63,951 nucleotides of DNA, from the NCBI GenBank assembly GCA_002070375.1, contig MWDD01000014.1, forward strand, positions 1 to 63,951, given 5' to 3'. The notes beneath the pieces are model-generated. The model did not search any database and was not told the DNA's origin. It saw nothing but the letters and a program-made list of their open reading frames with translations. This document shows, piece after piece, positions 18,325 through 27,082 of the stretch; position 1 is the stretch's first letter, and the number at the start of each line of letters is the position of its first letter. This DNA comes from a bacterium ADurb.Bin157. GTDB taxonomy: Bacteria; Muiribacteriota; Ozemobacteria; Ozemobacterales; Ozemobacteraceae. A program made the position numbers and the translations under genes.

Positions 18325-19812
18325 ATGAACAAGTTAATACAAATATTGGTTTCTTTAAAAACTGCTGTTTTTATAATTGCAATTATTTCTCTTTTGTCGG
18401 TAATAGGCACTTTAGTCCCTCAAAAACTTGAGGCGGCAGCTTATTTGACAAAATATCCGATTATGGGCAAATACATTATATCGTTAGGCTTTGACGATAT
18501 TTATCGAAGTTTGTTGTTTATGGCCTCTCTCGGGGTTCTTTGCCTTTCGACAATTTTCTGTATTTTAGTGCGATTTAAAGCGACTTACAATCGCTTGATA
18601 AACCGAATCAAAAATGTGAGCATTTCAGAACTAAAATCATTGGAAGTTAAAAAAGAAATTTCGCCCGGTTCTGTTCAGTTTCGTGATAGATATTTTAAAT
18701 TTGAAAGAATTGATGAAGACGGCACTAAAATAAGCTTACATACTTTCGGCGTTATGTCTTTGGCCGGCGGAATGATTTTGCATATCGGACTCCTGCTTAT
18801 ATTGGCCGGCGGATATATAGGCTTGGTTTCCGGTGTTGAAACCGTTATTCATGGGCGCGAAGGCGATAAGGTTCCTATACCGGGCTTAACTGCCATGAGA
18901 GCAGGTTATAAAGCAGACCGGATTAGTCGGAAAGCACGATATATACGCGACACAGAGGCAAATGCGCCAATTTTGGAGACCTACCGCAATGACGTGGAAA
19001 TGCTTCATAAAATTTACGCCGAGGGTATTACGGCGCCTGATTTCAGCGTATCTTTCGAAAAACTGTCTATTGATTACCATACAGACAATGAAGGTGAAGT
19101 CAGAGGAATAAAAAGTTGGAATTCTGCCGTGAGTTTTGTAAAACCCGGAGAAGACCCCCATAAAGCCGTCGTTAAGGTTAATGAGCCGGTAACTTTCAGA
19201 GATTACACTTTTTACCAAGCCAACTGGAAAAAATATTATCCCACAGTGCGTTTAAAAGTTGTTCCTCTTGAAAATATAGAAGACTTAGAAAAAGCTTCTC
19301 ATTTTCCTGCCGAAATAGAGCTAACGCTTAACAAGCCTCAGAAGTTTCCTTGGTATGAGCATGAATTGCTTTTGTTTGACTTCAAAGAAGATTTCAGAAT
19401 AGTTAACGGAGCTTTTGTTTCCGTTTCGAATGAACTCAAAAATCCTGCAGCACGCATAATTGCCATTGATGCGGCTGCAGAAAACAAAGAGGTCGGCAGG
19501 GCGTGGGGCTTTGGTGAATCGCAAGCCTCTTTGGGGGCCCATGTTTCTAATTTGCCTTTCAATTTTGTTTTTGTTTCTGCTGAGCCCCGATATGAGAGCA
19601 TTTTAACCGTAACTCATGATCCCGGCAAGTTTTGGGTTTGGATTGGCTGTTTGCTTTTTTCAGTTGGCATGATGCTTTGTTTTGGCTCGGGTTACCGTGA
19701 AGTTTGGCTCGTTTCAGAACCTGACGGCACGGCATTTATAGCTGTTGCCGGTAACAGAACAGCAGAAGTATATAAAAAGGAATTGGATAAAATAGGAGCG
19801 GCGCATGAATAA
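18325..19812 (+). CDS. resB: ResB-like cytochrome c biogenesis protein (system II)
   Basis: 495 residues. N-terminal SLKTAVFIIAIISLLSVIGTLVPQ is the ResB signature region, here split by the first membrane segment. Further membrane segments lie near 55-75, 150-170 and 430-450, with a large periplasmic region containing VTFRDYTFYQANW. ResB (Ccs1) works with CcsA to carry heme across the membrane and attach it to apocytochromes c. It overlaps ccsA by 8 bases, the usual pairing. The promoter places transcription start at the ATG. Together with ahbD and hemB nearby this shows the organism makes heme and c-type cytochromes. Confidence 0.9.
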   Translation: MNKLIQILVSLKTAVFIIAIISLLSVIGTLVPQKLEAAAYLTKYPIMGKYIISLGFDDIYRSLLFMASLGVLCLSTIFCILVRFKATYNRLINRIKNVSISELKSLEVKKEISPGSVQFRDRYFKFERIDEDGTKISLHTFGVMSLAGGMILHIGLLLILAGGYIGLVSGVETVIHGREGDKVPIPGLTAMRAGYKADRISRKARYIRDTEANAPILETYRNDVEMLHKIYAEGITAPDFSVSFEKLSIDYHTDNEGEVRGIKSWNSAVSFVKPGEDPHKAVVKVNEPVTFRDYTFYQANWKKYYPTVRLKVVPLENIEDLEKASHFPAEIELTLNKPQKFPWYEHELLLFDFKEDFRIVNGAFVSVSNELKNPAARIIAIDAAAENKEVGRAWGFGESQASLGAHVSNLPFNFVFVSAEPRYESILTVTHDPGKFWVWIGCLLFSVGMMLCFGSGYREVWLVSEPDGTAFIAVAGNRTAEVYKKELDKIGAAHE

Positions 19813-20833
19813 TCCTGAAATTTTAATGTTTGTAGTGGCTTTGCTCAGCTATCTTGCCGCGTTTTCCCTCTACAGTGTTTCGTTGGGGTTTAAACGTCAA
19901 AAGCTGTATAGCTTTGCGCGCATACTTAATTGGCTTGGCGCCATGTTTGCTTTTTCCGCACTGCTTTACCGATGGTATACTGCCGGTCACCCGCCTTTAT
20001 CAAACATGTATGAGTCGTTGGTTACACTTTCGACTTTTATTGTTTTAGGTGGCTTGATGTTTACCTCAAAAGAACCCATAACTTTGCTTGAAGCCGCTTC
20101 TGTTGCCGGTGCTGTTTTTATGATCGGCATCGCTTCGCTTTTTCCTTCAAATGTGCGCCCGCTGGTTCCTGCGCTAAACTCGTATTGGCTTCATCTTCAT
20201 GTTACTTTGGCATTTTTGGGCGAGGCATGTTTCGCGATAGCATTTGTTTTAAGCTATCTATACTGTTTGAAACGATTATTTGAGCGCTCTGCCGATGATA
20301 CGAAACCCGCTTTGTCGCACAAAGAAAAAATTGCTTGCCACGCTGTCACTTGGGTTTTTCCTGTTTTATTTTTTGGGGGAATGGGCGCACTGGCTTATTA
20401 CTTGGGTTCGAAACCCGCTTATGCCGCCGTTCGTTATAATCTTTGGGCACTAATTGGCTTAATGGCTGTAATGGCTTTATTTTTGCTTAAATATTTATGG
20501 CGCGGCCTTAGCAAGGTCTTACCTGATGCGCAACAGCTCGATAATTTGACTTATAGAGCCATTGCGGTAGGATACCCTTTGTTTACCGTCGGCGGTTTGA
20601 TTTTCGGTATGATATGGGCAAATAAAGCATGGGGACGTTATTGGGGCTGGGACCCAAAAGAAACATGGGCATTGATAACTTTTTTTGTATATTCCATATA
20701 CTTGCATGTGCGCTTAGTGCGTGGTTGGGGCGGCGTTTCTACCGCCTGTCTCTCTGTGTTGGGGTTTATAGTAACTATGTTTACGTTGTTTGGGGTTAAT
20801 CTGCTTATTTCAGGTCTTCACTCTTATATATAA
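19805..20833 (+). CDS. ccsA: CcsA/ResC-type heme handling protein for cytochrome c assembly
   Basis: 342 residues, about eight membrane segments. The WWD-type heme-binding motif is present as GRYWGWDPKETWALI, and histidines expected to ligate heme lie in HPPLSNMYESL, in the HLHVTLAF segment and near the C-terminus (ISGLHSYI). It forms the system II synthetase with ResB. GGAGCGGCGC precedes the start inside resB. It shares the co-directional run with the exported protein at 20845, whose start is 12 bases after its stop, and the acylase at 21391. Confidence 0.92.
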   Translation: MNNPEILMFVVALLSYLAAFSLYSVSLGFKRQKLYSFARILNWLGAMFAFSALLYRWYTAGHPPLSNMYESLVTLSTFIVLGGLMFTSKEPITLLEAASVAGAVFMIGIASLFPSNVRPLVPALNSYWLHLHVTLAFLGEACFAIAFVLSYLYCLKRLFERSADDTKPALSHKEKIACHAVTWVFPVLFFGGMGALAYYLGSKPAYAAVRYNLWALIGLMAVMALFLLKYLWRGLSKVLPDAQQLDNLTYRAIAVGYPLFTVGGLIFGMIWANKAWGRYWGWDPKETWALITFFVYSIYLHVRLVRGWGGVSTACLSVLGFIVTMFTLFGVNLLISGLHSYI

Positions 20834-20844
20834 AGGAAACTGAT

Positions 20845-21381
20845 ATGATTAGAATGTTTAACGATTTTTCTTGTTTAGTTATGGTATTTTGCTTGTCTTT
20901 AGTTTCATCACCGGCATTTTGTGACGAAAGCTTCATTGCTTCGGATAAAGCCTTTTATTCTTTACCCGAAAGCGTTGAATTAAAAGTTACAGAAAAAGCA
21001 CGTGCGTTCGGCAAGTCTGTAAGAATGAGCGCGACAATAGAAAGCAAAGTCGGAACTGTTAAAAATATCAGAGTGTTTTTTAATTCTTCAAGCGATTTGA
21101 AAGTTCTTTCTGAAACTCGCACAATAAATGCTCTTGAGCAAGGTGAAAAACAGGTTATTAATATTATTGCCGTTAAAATGGACGATAATTCAGGCGACTT
21201 AGGCTCTTGGATACGCCTAGGCGTAAGATATACACCTGACCACAACGAGCTGATAAAAATTGTTTCAGATGAAACCTCTTACCCTGTTAAACACTTAAGA
21301 GAACGACTGATTTCTGAGTTGCACAGCAGTATGGACGAAAGCGAGCCTTACTTGGACGCCGTACGGCATTTTGTAAAATAA
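20845..21381 (+). CDS. Exported protein of unknown function
   Basis: 178 residues. A signal peptide ends near AFCDES. The mature part is a beta-rich domain (SVELKVTEKARAFG, KNIRVFFNSSSDLKVLSE, GSWIRLGVRYTP) resembling an immunoglobulin-like or sarcinarray-type fold, followed by a short helical tail. I recognise no family. A good AAAGGAA site precedes the ATG. It lies between ccsA and the acylase gene with gaps of 11 and 9 bases, so it is almost certainly co-transcribed with both and acts in the periplasm. Confidence 0.65.
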   Translation: MIRMFNDFSCLVMVFCLSLVSSPAFCDESFIASDKAFYSLPESVELKVTEKARAFGKSVRMSATIESKVGTVKNIRVFFNSSSDLKVLSETRTINALEQGEKQVINIIAVKMDDNSGDLGSWIRLGVRYTPDHNELIKIVSDETSYPVKHLRERLISELHSSMDESEPYLDAVRHFVK

Positions 21382-21390
21382 GGTAAAATA

Positions 21391-23724
21391 ATGAAAGTTC
21401 TTAAGTTTTTTATTCTTGTAGTTTTGATCTTTTTTTCTGCCTCTGTTTTTGCAAACAATGAGGGTATAGTTATAAGACATGACAATAACGGTATCCCCCA
21501 TGTTTACGCGAAAGACGCCCCCGGTGTGTTTTTTGGATACGGCTATTGTTTGGCAAAAGACAGGCTTTTTCAGCTCGAAGTTTTAAGACGCTCAGTCGAG
21601 GGCACTTTGGCTGAGGTGTTTGGAGAAAAAATGGTCGATAACGACTTTGCTGCGCGTCGCGACAAAGTATTTTACAAAGAATTGAGAGAAGAACTTGAAG
21701 CTTGCTCTGACGATTTTAAACTGGCGCTAACTTCTTTTACTAATGGCATTAACCGTGTGGTAAGCGATGTTTTGGGGAACAAATGTCAAGAAGACCCCGC
21801 ATTTGCCAAGGCACAAATAAAACCGCGCGCCTTTACGGAACTGCAGATTTTAAATATATTCGCAGGCACTATGGCGGCTCGCTATAATGACTTTACGGTA
21901 GAACTCGAAAATCTGCAGATGCTACGTATGTTAACCAAAAAATACGGTGCTCGCACCGCCTCTGAAATATTTGAAGATATTGTTGTGTACGAAGACCCCA
22001 ACGTTTACACGACACTTGGAAATATTAACTACGACAGTCCCGGACACAGATTTAAGGATACCGAACATTTTCTGCCACAAGAAGGGGCTTTAACAACAAA
22101 TTTACCGGGTATCGAAAGTAAAAAAAGAAACGCTGTTTTAAAAACATTGGGAATCCCCGATAAATCGGGAAGCTACGCGGCTGTATTCTCGGTTAAAGAA
22201 GGTGAGAAGAAAAAGGCCATCTTGTTTGGCGGCCCTCAAATGGGCTATTTCTCTCCGTCGGCAGTTTATTGCATCGGTTTGCATACCCCTGATTTTGATA
22301 TAGTAGGCAGCACACCGGTCGGCTATTTCTTTGTAATGTTTGCTGCGAACAGAGATGTTGCCTTTACCGCAACCGCAGGCGTAGGAAATTTGGTCGACCT
22401 TATAGCCTTAAAACAAGACAAAAATGATAAAAACTATTTGGTTGGCCTTTATGACAGCAAATTGAGAGTCAAAAAAACAATCAGAGAAGAAAAAATAATA
22501 GTAAAAGATAAAAAAACAACTGTCTGCAAAATAATGACCGACACAGAGTTAGGCCCCGTAGTGGCTGTCGAAGGCGATACATTTTACGTGAAAAATCGTG
22601 CGTGGCGCGGGCAGGTTGTAAAATCTTACGAAGGTTGGTTCGAGTCTAATTTCGCAAAATCTCTTGATGAGCTGCTTAAGGTTTCAGATAAAAATGCGCT
22701 TTCTATAAATTGGCTGGGAGCAGATAAGAAGGGTAATATTGCTTTTGTTCATTGCGGAAAAGGTAAAAACAGGCGATCATTCGGAGAAGACAGATTGCCC
22801 ACATATGCACCGAATGATTATTCCCTAAATAAAAAAAGACTTGCGGCTGTGAATCCCGAAACAGGCTTTTTCGTGAACTGGAATTGCCCCCCCGCAGACG
22901 GATTTCGTGACGGAGATATGCAAAACGGTTGGGTTGCAGATCAGCGCACAAAATTTTTGGCTGACCATATTGAGCGAAATAGAAATGAATGGTCTATTGA
23001 TTATTTAATAGAATTAGAGCGGGATATCGCATTTACAGATCAAAGAGCGTATTTTTTTAAAGATTTGCTATTGAGTTGTGTTAAGACCGAAGACTTAAAT
23101 TCAAAAGAAAAAAATGGTTTTGATATGCTTGCAAATTGGGACGGAATGCGCAATGACGATGATGAAGACGGCTTTTTTGACAATGCCGGAGCAGGTTTTT
23201 TTGACAAGTTTTTTAACGATGTTTTTAACGAGCTTTTTTGGGATAAGCTTGGCGAGTTTGTTTGGATTCCGGCCTCAGACTCTACCTGGACGCAGTCTGC
23301 CGTAATGGCGCGAGCGCTTAAGGGGCTTACAAATTATGACTACTTGAGCGGAAGATCGGCTCAAGAGCTTGTTACTTCTGTGTTTAAAAGGTCTTTTTCG
23401 ACTTGTTCGGAAGAAAACGGAGAAATTCGTCCGGTTAAGACAGCTCCGATGGAATTTGGCGGGCTGAATCATATTGGCGCACCAACTTTAGCTTCTACAA
23501 AATCGTTCGGAACATTTATGAATCGAGGAACCGACGTGCAGCTGACTGAACTGAGCGAAGACGGAATCAAAGTATTGGGTTGTATGGCGCCCGGCAATGC
23601 CGCGACCGGCGTCTATTCAGAAAACCAAATAGCAGATTTTAAAGCGTTTAATTTCATGATCAGACCTCTTTTGATGAATGAGGTCAAAGAATTGTCATTC
23701 GATTCTGAAATTGTGTTCCCGTAG
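21391..23724 (+). CDS. Penicillin-acylase-family N-terminal nucleophile hydrolase
   Basis: 777 residues with a signal peptide (cut near VFA-NN). The acylase alpha-chain pattern is clear: IVIRHDNNGIPHVYA, FFGYGYCLAKDRLFQLE and GTLAEVFG. The expected autoprocessing nucleophile is Ser261 in GSYAAVFS, equal to the GSNNW of classic penicillin G acylases, and the beta chain begins there. NRDVAFTATAGVGNLVDL and the C-terminal RGTDVQLTEL agree with the family. Relatives cut amide bonds of beta-lactams, acyl-homoserine lactones or acyl peptides; substrate is not predictable. Periplasmic. The usual Asn-Trp after the nucleophile is Tyr-Ala here, so the substrate pocket is atypical. Confidence 0.85.
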   Translation: MKVLKFFILVVLIFFSASVFANNEGIVIRHDNNGIPHVYAKDAPGVFFGYGYCLAKDRLFQLEVLRRSVEGTLAEVFGEKMVDNDFAARRDKVFYKELREELEACSDDFKLALTSFTNGINRVVSDVLGNKCQEDPAFAKAQIKPRAFTELQILNIFAGTMAARYNDFTVELENLQMLRMLTKKYGARTASEIFEDIVVYEDPNVYTTLGNINYDSPGHRFKDTEHFLPQEGALTTNLPGIESKKRNAVLKTLGIPDKSGSYAAVFSVKEGEKKKAILFGGPQMGYFSPSAVYCIGLHTPDFDIVGSTPVGYFFVMFAANRDVAFTATAGVGNLVDLIALKQDKNDKNYLVGLYDSKLRVKKTIREEKIIVKDKKTTVCKIMTDTELGPVVAVEGDTFYVKNRAWRGQVVKSYEGWFESNFAKSLDELLKVSDKNALSINWLGADKKGNIAFVHCGKGKNRRSFGEDRLPTYAPNDYSLNKKRLAAVNPETGFFVNWNCPPADGFRDGDMQNGWVADQRTKFLADHIERNRNEWSIDYLIELERDIAFTDQRAYFFKDLLLSCVKTEDLNSKEKNGFDMLANWDGMRNDDDEDGFFDNAGAGFFDKFFNDVFNELFWDKLGEFVWIPASDSTWTQSAVMARALKGLTNYDYLSGRSAQELVTSVFKRSFSTCSEENGEIRPVKTAPMEFGGLNHIGAPTLASTKSFGTFMNRGTDVQLTELSEDGIKVLGCMAPGNAATGVYSENQIADFKAFNFMIRPLLMNEVKELSFDSEIVFP

Positions 23725-23824
23725 TAAAATTTATCAGTTTGTTTTTGTCTGTCAAAGTCTTTTGTCAATTTTGTTTTTCATTGTGCCGATAATGTGGGTA
23801 AGAATATAAAAATGAGGCAAAAAA

Positions 23825-24478
23825 ATGGAAAAACTGGAAAAGACTAGATCGCATTGGTTTGTTATTTTTTTGGCAATGAGTCTTTTGGTGATGATTATGT
23901 TTCCGCCGAGAGTGCATGCTCAAACAAAGTGGCTGAAGCAGTTTCGCAAAGATTCTTTGCTTAATACTTATAAAACCTGTTACGCAGTAACTGCCGATAC
24001 TCTTTGGGTCGGAACAAACGGCGATGGGGTAATGGTTCGCTATGCAGACGGTTCTGAAAAGTTTTTTAACAACAGAAACACAAGATCGAACACCAACAGT
24101 GACGACGGTTTGATGGCAGATTATATAACCAGCATAGTTGTAGATGAATCCAAAGGTTTTGTTTGGATTGGCACTAAAAGCGGGTTAGCCGGATGTAACT
24201 TAGACGGGAAAGAATGGGTTAGATTTACAGAAAAAGATGGCTTGCCTAATATGTTGATTCGTGACGTTGATATTGATTCTGCAGGAAATCTCTGGATTGG
24301 GACTCCCTCCGGAATTGTCACATACGATGGTGAGAAATTTGCGCCTGTTTCTTATGGCGACGCTCAGGGCAGCATTCATTCAATAAAAGTTAAAGGTGAA
24401 TCTGTTTGGGTTGGAACAGTCTCCGGAACTGTCAGCTGTTTTAAAGACGGCAAATGGGCGACAATGATGACTTATTGA
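23825..24478 (+). CDS. Short exported beta-propeller protein (two-component-regulator propeller repeats)
   Basis: 217 residues. An N-terminal membrane or signal segment ends near VHAQT. Four Reg_prop-type repeats follow: LWVGTNGDGV, VWIGTKSGLA, LWIGTPSGIV and VWVGTVSGTV, spaced ~40 residues. Propellers of this type usually have seven blades and sit in the periplasmic part of hybrid histidine kinases. This protein has about half a propeller and no kinase, so it may dimerise or be a remnant. GAGG precedes the start. The next gene begins one base after its stop. The 100 bases before it carry only weak promoter-like sequence. Confidence 0.75.
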   Translation: MEKLEKTRSHWFVIFLAMSLLVMIMFPPRVHAQTKWLKQFRKDSLLNTYKTCYAVTADTLWVGTNGDGVMVRYADGSEKFFNNRNTRSNTNSDDGLMADYITSIVVDESKGFVWIGTKSGLAGCNLDGKEWVRFTEKDGLPNMLIRDVDIDSAGNLWIGTPSGIVTYDGEKFAPVSYGDAQGSIHSIKVKGESVWVGTVSGTVSCFKDGKWATMMTY

Positions 24479-24479
24479 T

Positions 24480-25430
24480 ATGTATCAACTTGCACACCGC
24501 GGAATTTACGAGTTTTTGTGGTCTGAGCATAAATACCACGTAATGGCTGTTTCAAACAAAGCTTTTACAAGTATGGGCACCAGATTGGGCAAAACAATAC
24601 GGGTCTTGTCTTTGCTTAAAAAAATCGCCGAATGCGGTTACGAAGAAAAGACCGAAAACTACAATGCTCTGTTGAGCGCCTATATGCACATCAGAGAGTT
24701 TATCGACAGAGAGCGCCAAGAACAGATAATAAAAGCGGTTTTAAGCGATGAAGATTCGGCTGCTTTTATGATTTATGAAGAAGCAGTCAGAAATTATGAA
24801 AAAGCTTTGCCCGGTTGCAGATTGTTTTATGATAATCGTTTTGCCATAAATAAGTTCTGGGACAGTCAGCATAACGACGGTTTATGGATTTGTTTGGGTC
24901 CTTTTCAAATACATTTGCCCACGGCAGTAGTTTTTAAAAGGATGCTCCAAAAATCCAAAATTTTAGGTGCGGAATTTTCAGAAAAAGAATTGTCAGATCT
25001 GTTAACCTGCTTAAAGCAGGGAATGTCTTATGATGAATTTACGAAACTTCCCGCAGCCTTTATCGGAATATTGCGAGAAAATAACGCTATTGCGGAACCC
25101 GGGCACAAAAAAGCATATTTAAACCCAAGAATAGATACAGATTTATGTAAACCGGCAAGCGATTTTTTTAAAACAGAAGATGATATTACTTATTCTGGGC
25201 TTGTCTTAGAGTGGTTGGCAGACAATGCCGAATACCCGCCTGAATTTATTGGTTCCATGCCCGATTTCGAAAATTTTGCGTCGGCTTTAAAAGATGTTGC
25301 GCCTTTTGCCGAAAGCTATATTTTAAAGCCGGACTCTTTTGACGTAAGTGCAACTTATCAAAAATTATCGGTTTTATTTGCTAAGCGTTCAGCCGAAGAT
25401 AATGGAGCAAATTCCGGCGAAATTTATTGA
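24480..25430 (+). CDS. DUF1722 (YbgA-like) domain protein
   Basis: 316 residues. Residues 1-100 match the DUF1722 pattern: FLWSEHKYHVMAVS followed by TSMGTRLG, then YNALLSAYMHIREFID, comparable to HKYLLMAHS...LG and N.L.H..GY in E. coli YbgA. The remaining ~200 residues are helical and I do not recognise them. DUF1722 proteins are uncharacterised; some are fused to DUF523. Start is taken as the first ATG, one base after the previous stop; translation is probably coupled. Function unknown. Confidence 0.6.
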   Translation: MYQLAHRGIYEFLWSEHKYHVMAVSNKAFTSMGTRLGKTIRVLSLLKKIAECGYEEKTENYNALLSAYMHIREFIDRERQEQIIKAVLSDEDSAAFMIYEEAVRNYEKALPGCRLFYDNRFAINKFWDSQHNDGLWICLGPFQIHLPTAVVFKRMLQKSKILGAEFSEKELSDLLTCLKQGMSYDEFTKLPAAFIGILRENNAIAEPGHKKAYLNPRIDTDLCKPASDFFKTEDDITYSGLVLEWLADNAEYPPEFIGSMPDFENFASALKDVAPFAESYILKPDSFDVSATYQKLSVLFAKRSAEDNGANSGEIY

Positions 25431-25465
25431 CATAGTTTTGTTAAAATATTAGTCTTAAGGTTGAC

Positions 25466-26161
25466 ATGTCAATTATCAGCAACAATTTACCTCAAACTCT
25501 CAAACCTTTGCTTTTGTTCTGCCGGCCTGAAGACTCTTCGGTTGCACAAAAAGCTTTAGAGTTCGATTTGCCCTCGGTTTATGAAAAAGCCGATGTTGCT
25601 GTGTCGAATTCGGCCCGGCAATATGGTTGGTTGCGGCCCCTTGCAATGAAATATCGAGTTTTTTGTGGCGGAGATTTTGAAAACTTGGTTCTCAAACTGG
25701 ATATATACGATATTTTGCTGGTTAATCCTTTGAGCTTAAATACTTTGGCCAAATTAGCCCTTGGAATTCGTGATTCTTTCCCCTCCGAGCTTCTTTTCAG
25801 ATTTGCAGAGTTAGGTAAACCTATTTTACTCTCAGAGGCAATGTTACCCACGGGCGATTCTGATTTGAACCCGCATTTGATAAAGGTTTACAAGCGTCAT
25901 TGGGATAGCGTTATCGGCGGCACTGTCAGCAGTTTTAACGAAGACAATCTGGCTGAAAAAACCGTTAAAATAATACGTGCTCGGTTTGCCCTTTCAAAAA
26001 CCGCTGCTCCTGTTTCTCAGGGTCGCGTTTTCATAACCCGCGATGATATTATTGCGGCCTGTGAATCCTTAGAGCCCTTAAAGGTTCCCTATGGGTCTGT
26101 AATAACTGATATTGCACGCGAAGAAGCTTTGGCGAGAGGCGTTTCAATAGTTTTTGAATAA
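25466..26161 (+). CDS. Flavoprotein (phosphopantothenoylcysteine decarboxylase-like fold)
   Basis: 231 residues. LLVNPLSLNTLAKLALGIRDS matches the NT.AK.A.GI.D motif of flavin-containing Cys decarboxylases (HFCD/PPCDC fold). GKPILLSEAMLP agrees. The C-terminal ~50 residues (RVFITRDDIIAA, YGSVITDIAREEALARG) resemble a tail seen in flavoproteins of microcompartment-associated loci. No shell protein genes are present here. AAGG lies 6 bases before the ATG. It is followed after 6 bases by the PflX-like gene; the pair may act together on a modified protein or cofactor, which is inference. Confidence 0.65.
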   Translation: MSIISNNLPQTLKPLLLFCRPEDSSVAQKALEFDLPSVYEKADVAVSNSARQYGWLRPLAMKYRVFCGGDFENLVLKLDIYDILLVNPLSLNTLAKLALGIRDSFPSELLFRFAELGKPILLSEAMLPTGDSDLNPHLIKVYKRHWDSVIGGTVSSFNEDNLAEKTVKIIRARFALSKTAAPVSQGRVFITRDDIIAACESLEPLKVPYGSVITDIAREEALARGVSIVFE

Positions 26162-26167
26162 TTTACC

Positions 26168-27082
26168 ATGAACGAAAAATATAAATTAATAGAAGAACGC
26201 TTGCCAAAGTTTTATGCATTAATGGAATCATGCCGTTTGTGCCCTCGAAAATGCGGTGTAAACAGACTTAATAACGAAATCGGCTATTGCAAAACAGGCA
26301 AAGATCTTAAAATCGCTTCTTGGGCTGATCACCGTGGCGAAGAACCGCCTATTTCCGGAACAAAAGGTTCGGGCGCAATTTTTTCCTCTAATTGCACTTT
26401 AAGCTGTTGTTTTTGTCAAAATTATCCTTTTAGCCAACTGGGAAACGGTTCAATAATAACAATTAAAAAATTAGCAGAAATCTATGATCTTCTGGCAAAA
26501 AAGGGAGTTCACAATATTAATTGGGTTACTCCGACTCATGTTTTGCCCATGCTCTTAGACGCCTGGCTGCTTGCGGGCGATGCGGTGCACAAACTGCCTA
26601 TTGTTTACAACTGTTCCGGTTACGAAACCCCTGAGGTGCTTGAAATGCTTGACGGTATCGCGGATATTTTTCTGCCTGATATTAAATATGCCGACAATCA
26701 CTCTGCTACCAGCTTTTCGGGGTGTCCGGGGTATGTTGAAGCAAACAGGGCCGCGTTAAAAAAAATGCACGAAATTGCGGGCTATCTCAAAACAGACTTT
26801 GAGACCGGCTTGGCAACTAAGGGAATGATAATCAGACATTTGGTTTTACCTAACGATATATCAGGCACCGAAAACTGTTTAAGGTGGCTTAAAGCCGAAC
26901 TTGGCACAGATATTCATTTAAGCGTAATGTGCCAGTATTTTCCCGCTTATAAGGCTCTTGAAAATGATCTGCTAAATAAGCCGCTTCCTGATTCTGAGTA
27001 TGTGCGCGTTTTAGATTTAGTTGAAGAGCTTGGGTTTGAAAACGTCTGGGCTCAAGATCCCTTTGAGCCCGGCGGCGCGTAA
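26168..27082 (+). CDS. PflX-like radical SAM protein (pyruvate formate-lyase activase family)
   Basis: 304 residues. The radical SAM cluster motif is C76-x3-C80-x2-C83 (CTLSCCFCQNYPF). An additional N-terminal Cys set, CRLCPRKCG and GYC, is typical of COG1313/PflX proteins. VTPTHVLP, LPDIKYAD and QYFPAYKA also agree with the family. These proteins use S-adenosylmethionine to make a 5'-deoxyadenosyl radical; the target of this branch is unknown. No clear ribosome site, so expression probably depends on the upstream flavoprotein. The stop abuts the stop of ahbD on the other strand. Confidence 0.85.
   Translation: MNEKYKLIEERLPKFYALMESCRLCPRKCGVNRLNNEIGYCKTGKDLKIASWADHRGEEPPISGTKGSGAIFSSNCTLSCCFCQNYPFSQLGNGSIITIKKLAEIYDLLAKKGVHNINWVTPTHVLPMLLDAWLLAGDAVHKLPIVYNCSGYETPEVLEMLDGIADIFLPDIKYADNHSATSFSGCPGYVEANRAALKKMHEIAGYLKTDFETGLATKGMIIRHLVLPNDISGTENCLRWLKAELGTDIHLSVMCQYFPAYKALENDLLNKPLPDSEYVRVLDLVEELGFENVWAQDPFEPGGA

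Noticed and set aside
25427..25455. TTGACA-17-TAGTCT as a promoter for the flavoprotein gene
   Set aside because: The -10 is poor, and the gene has a ribosome site and sits in a run of co-directional genes, so I did not annotate it.
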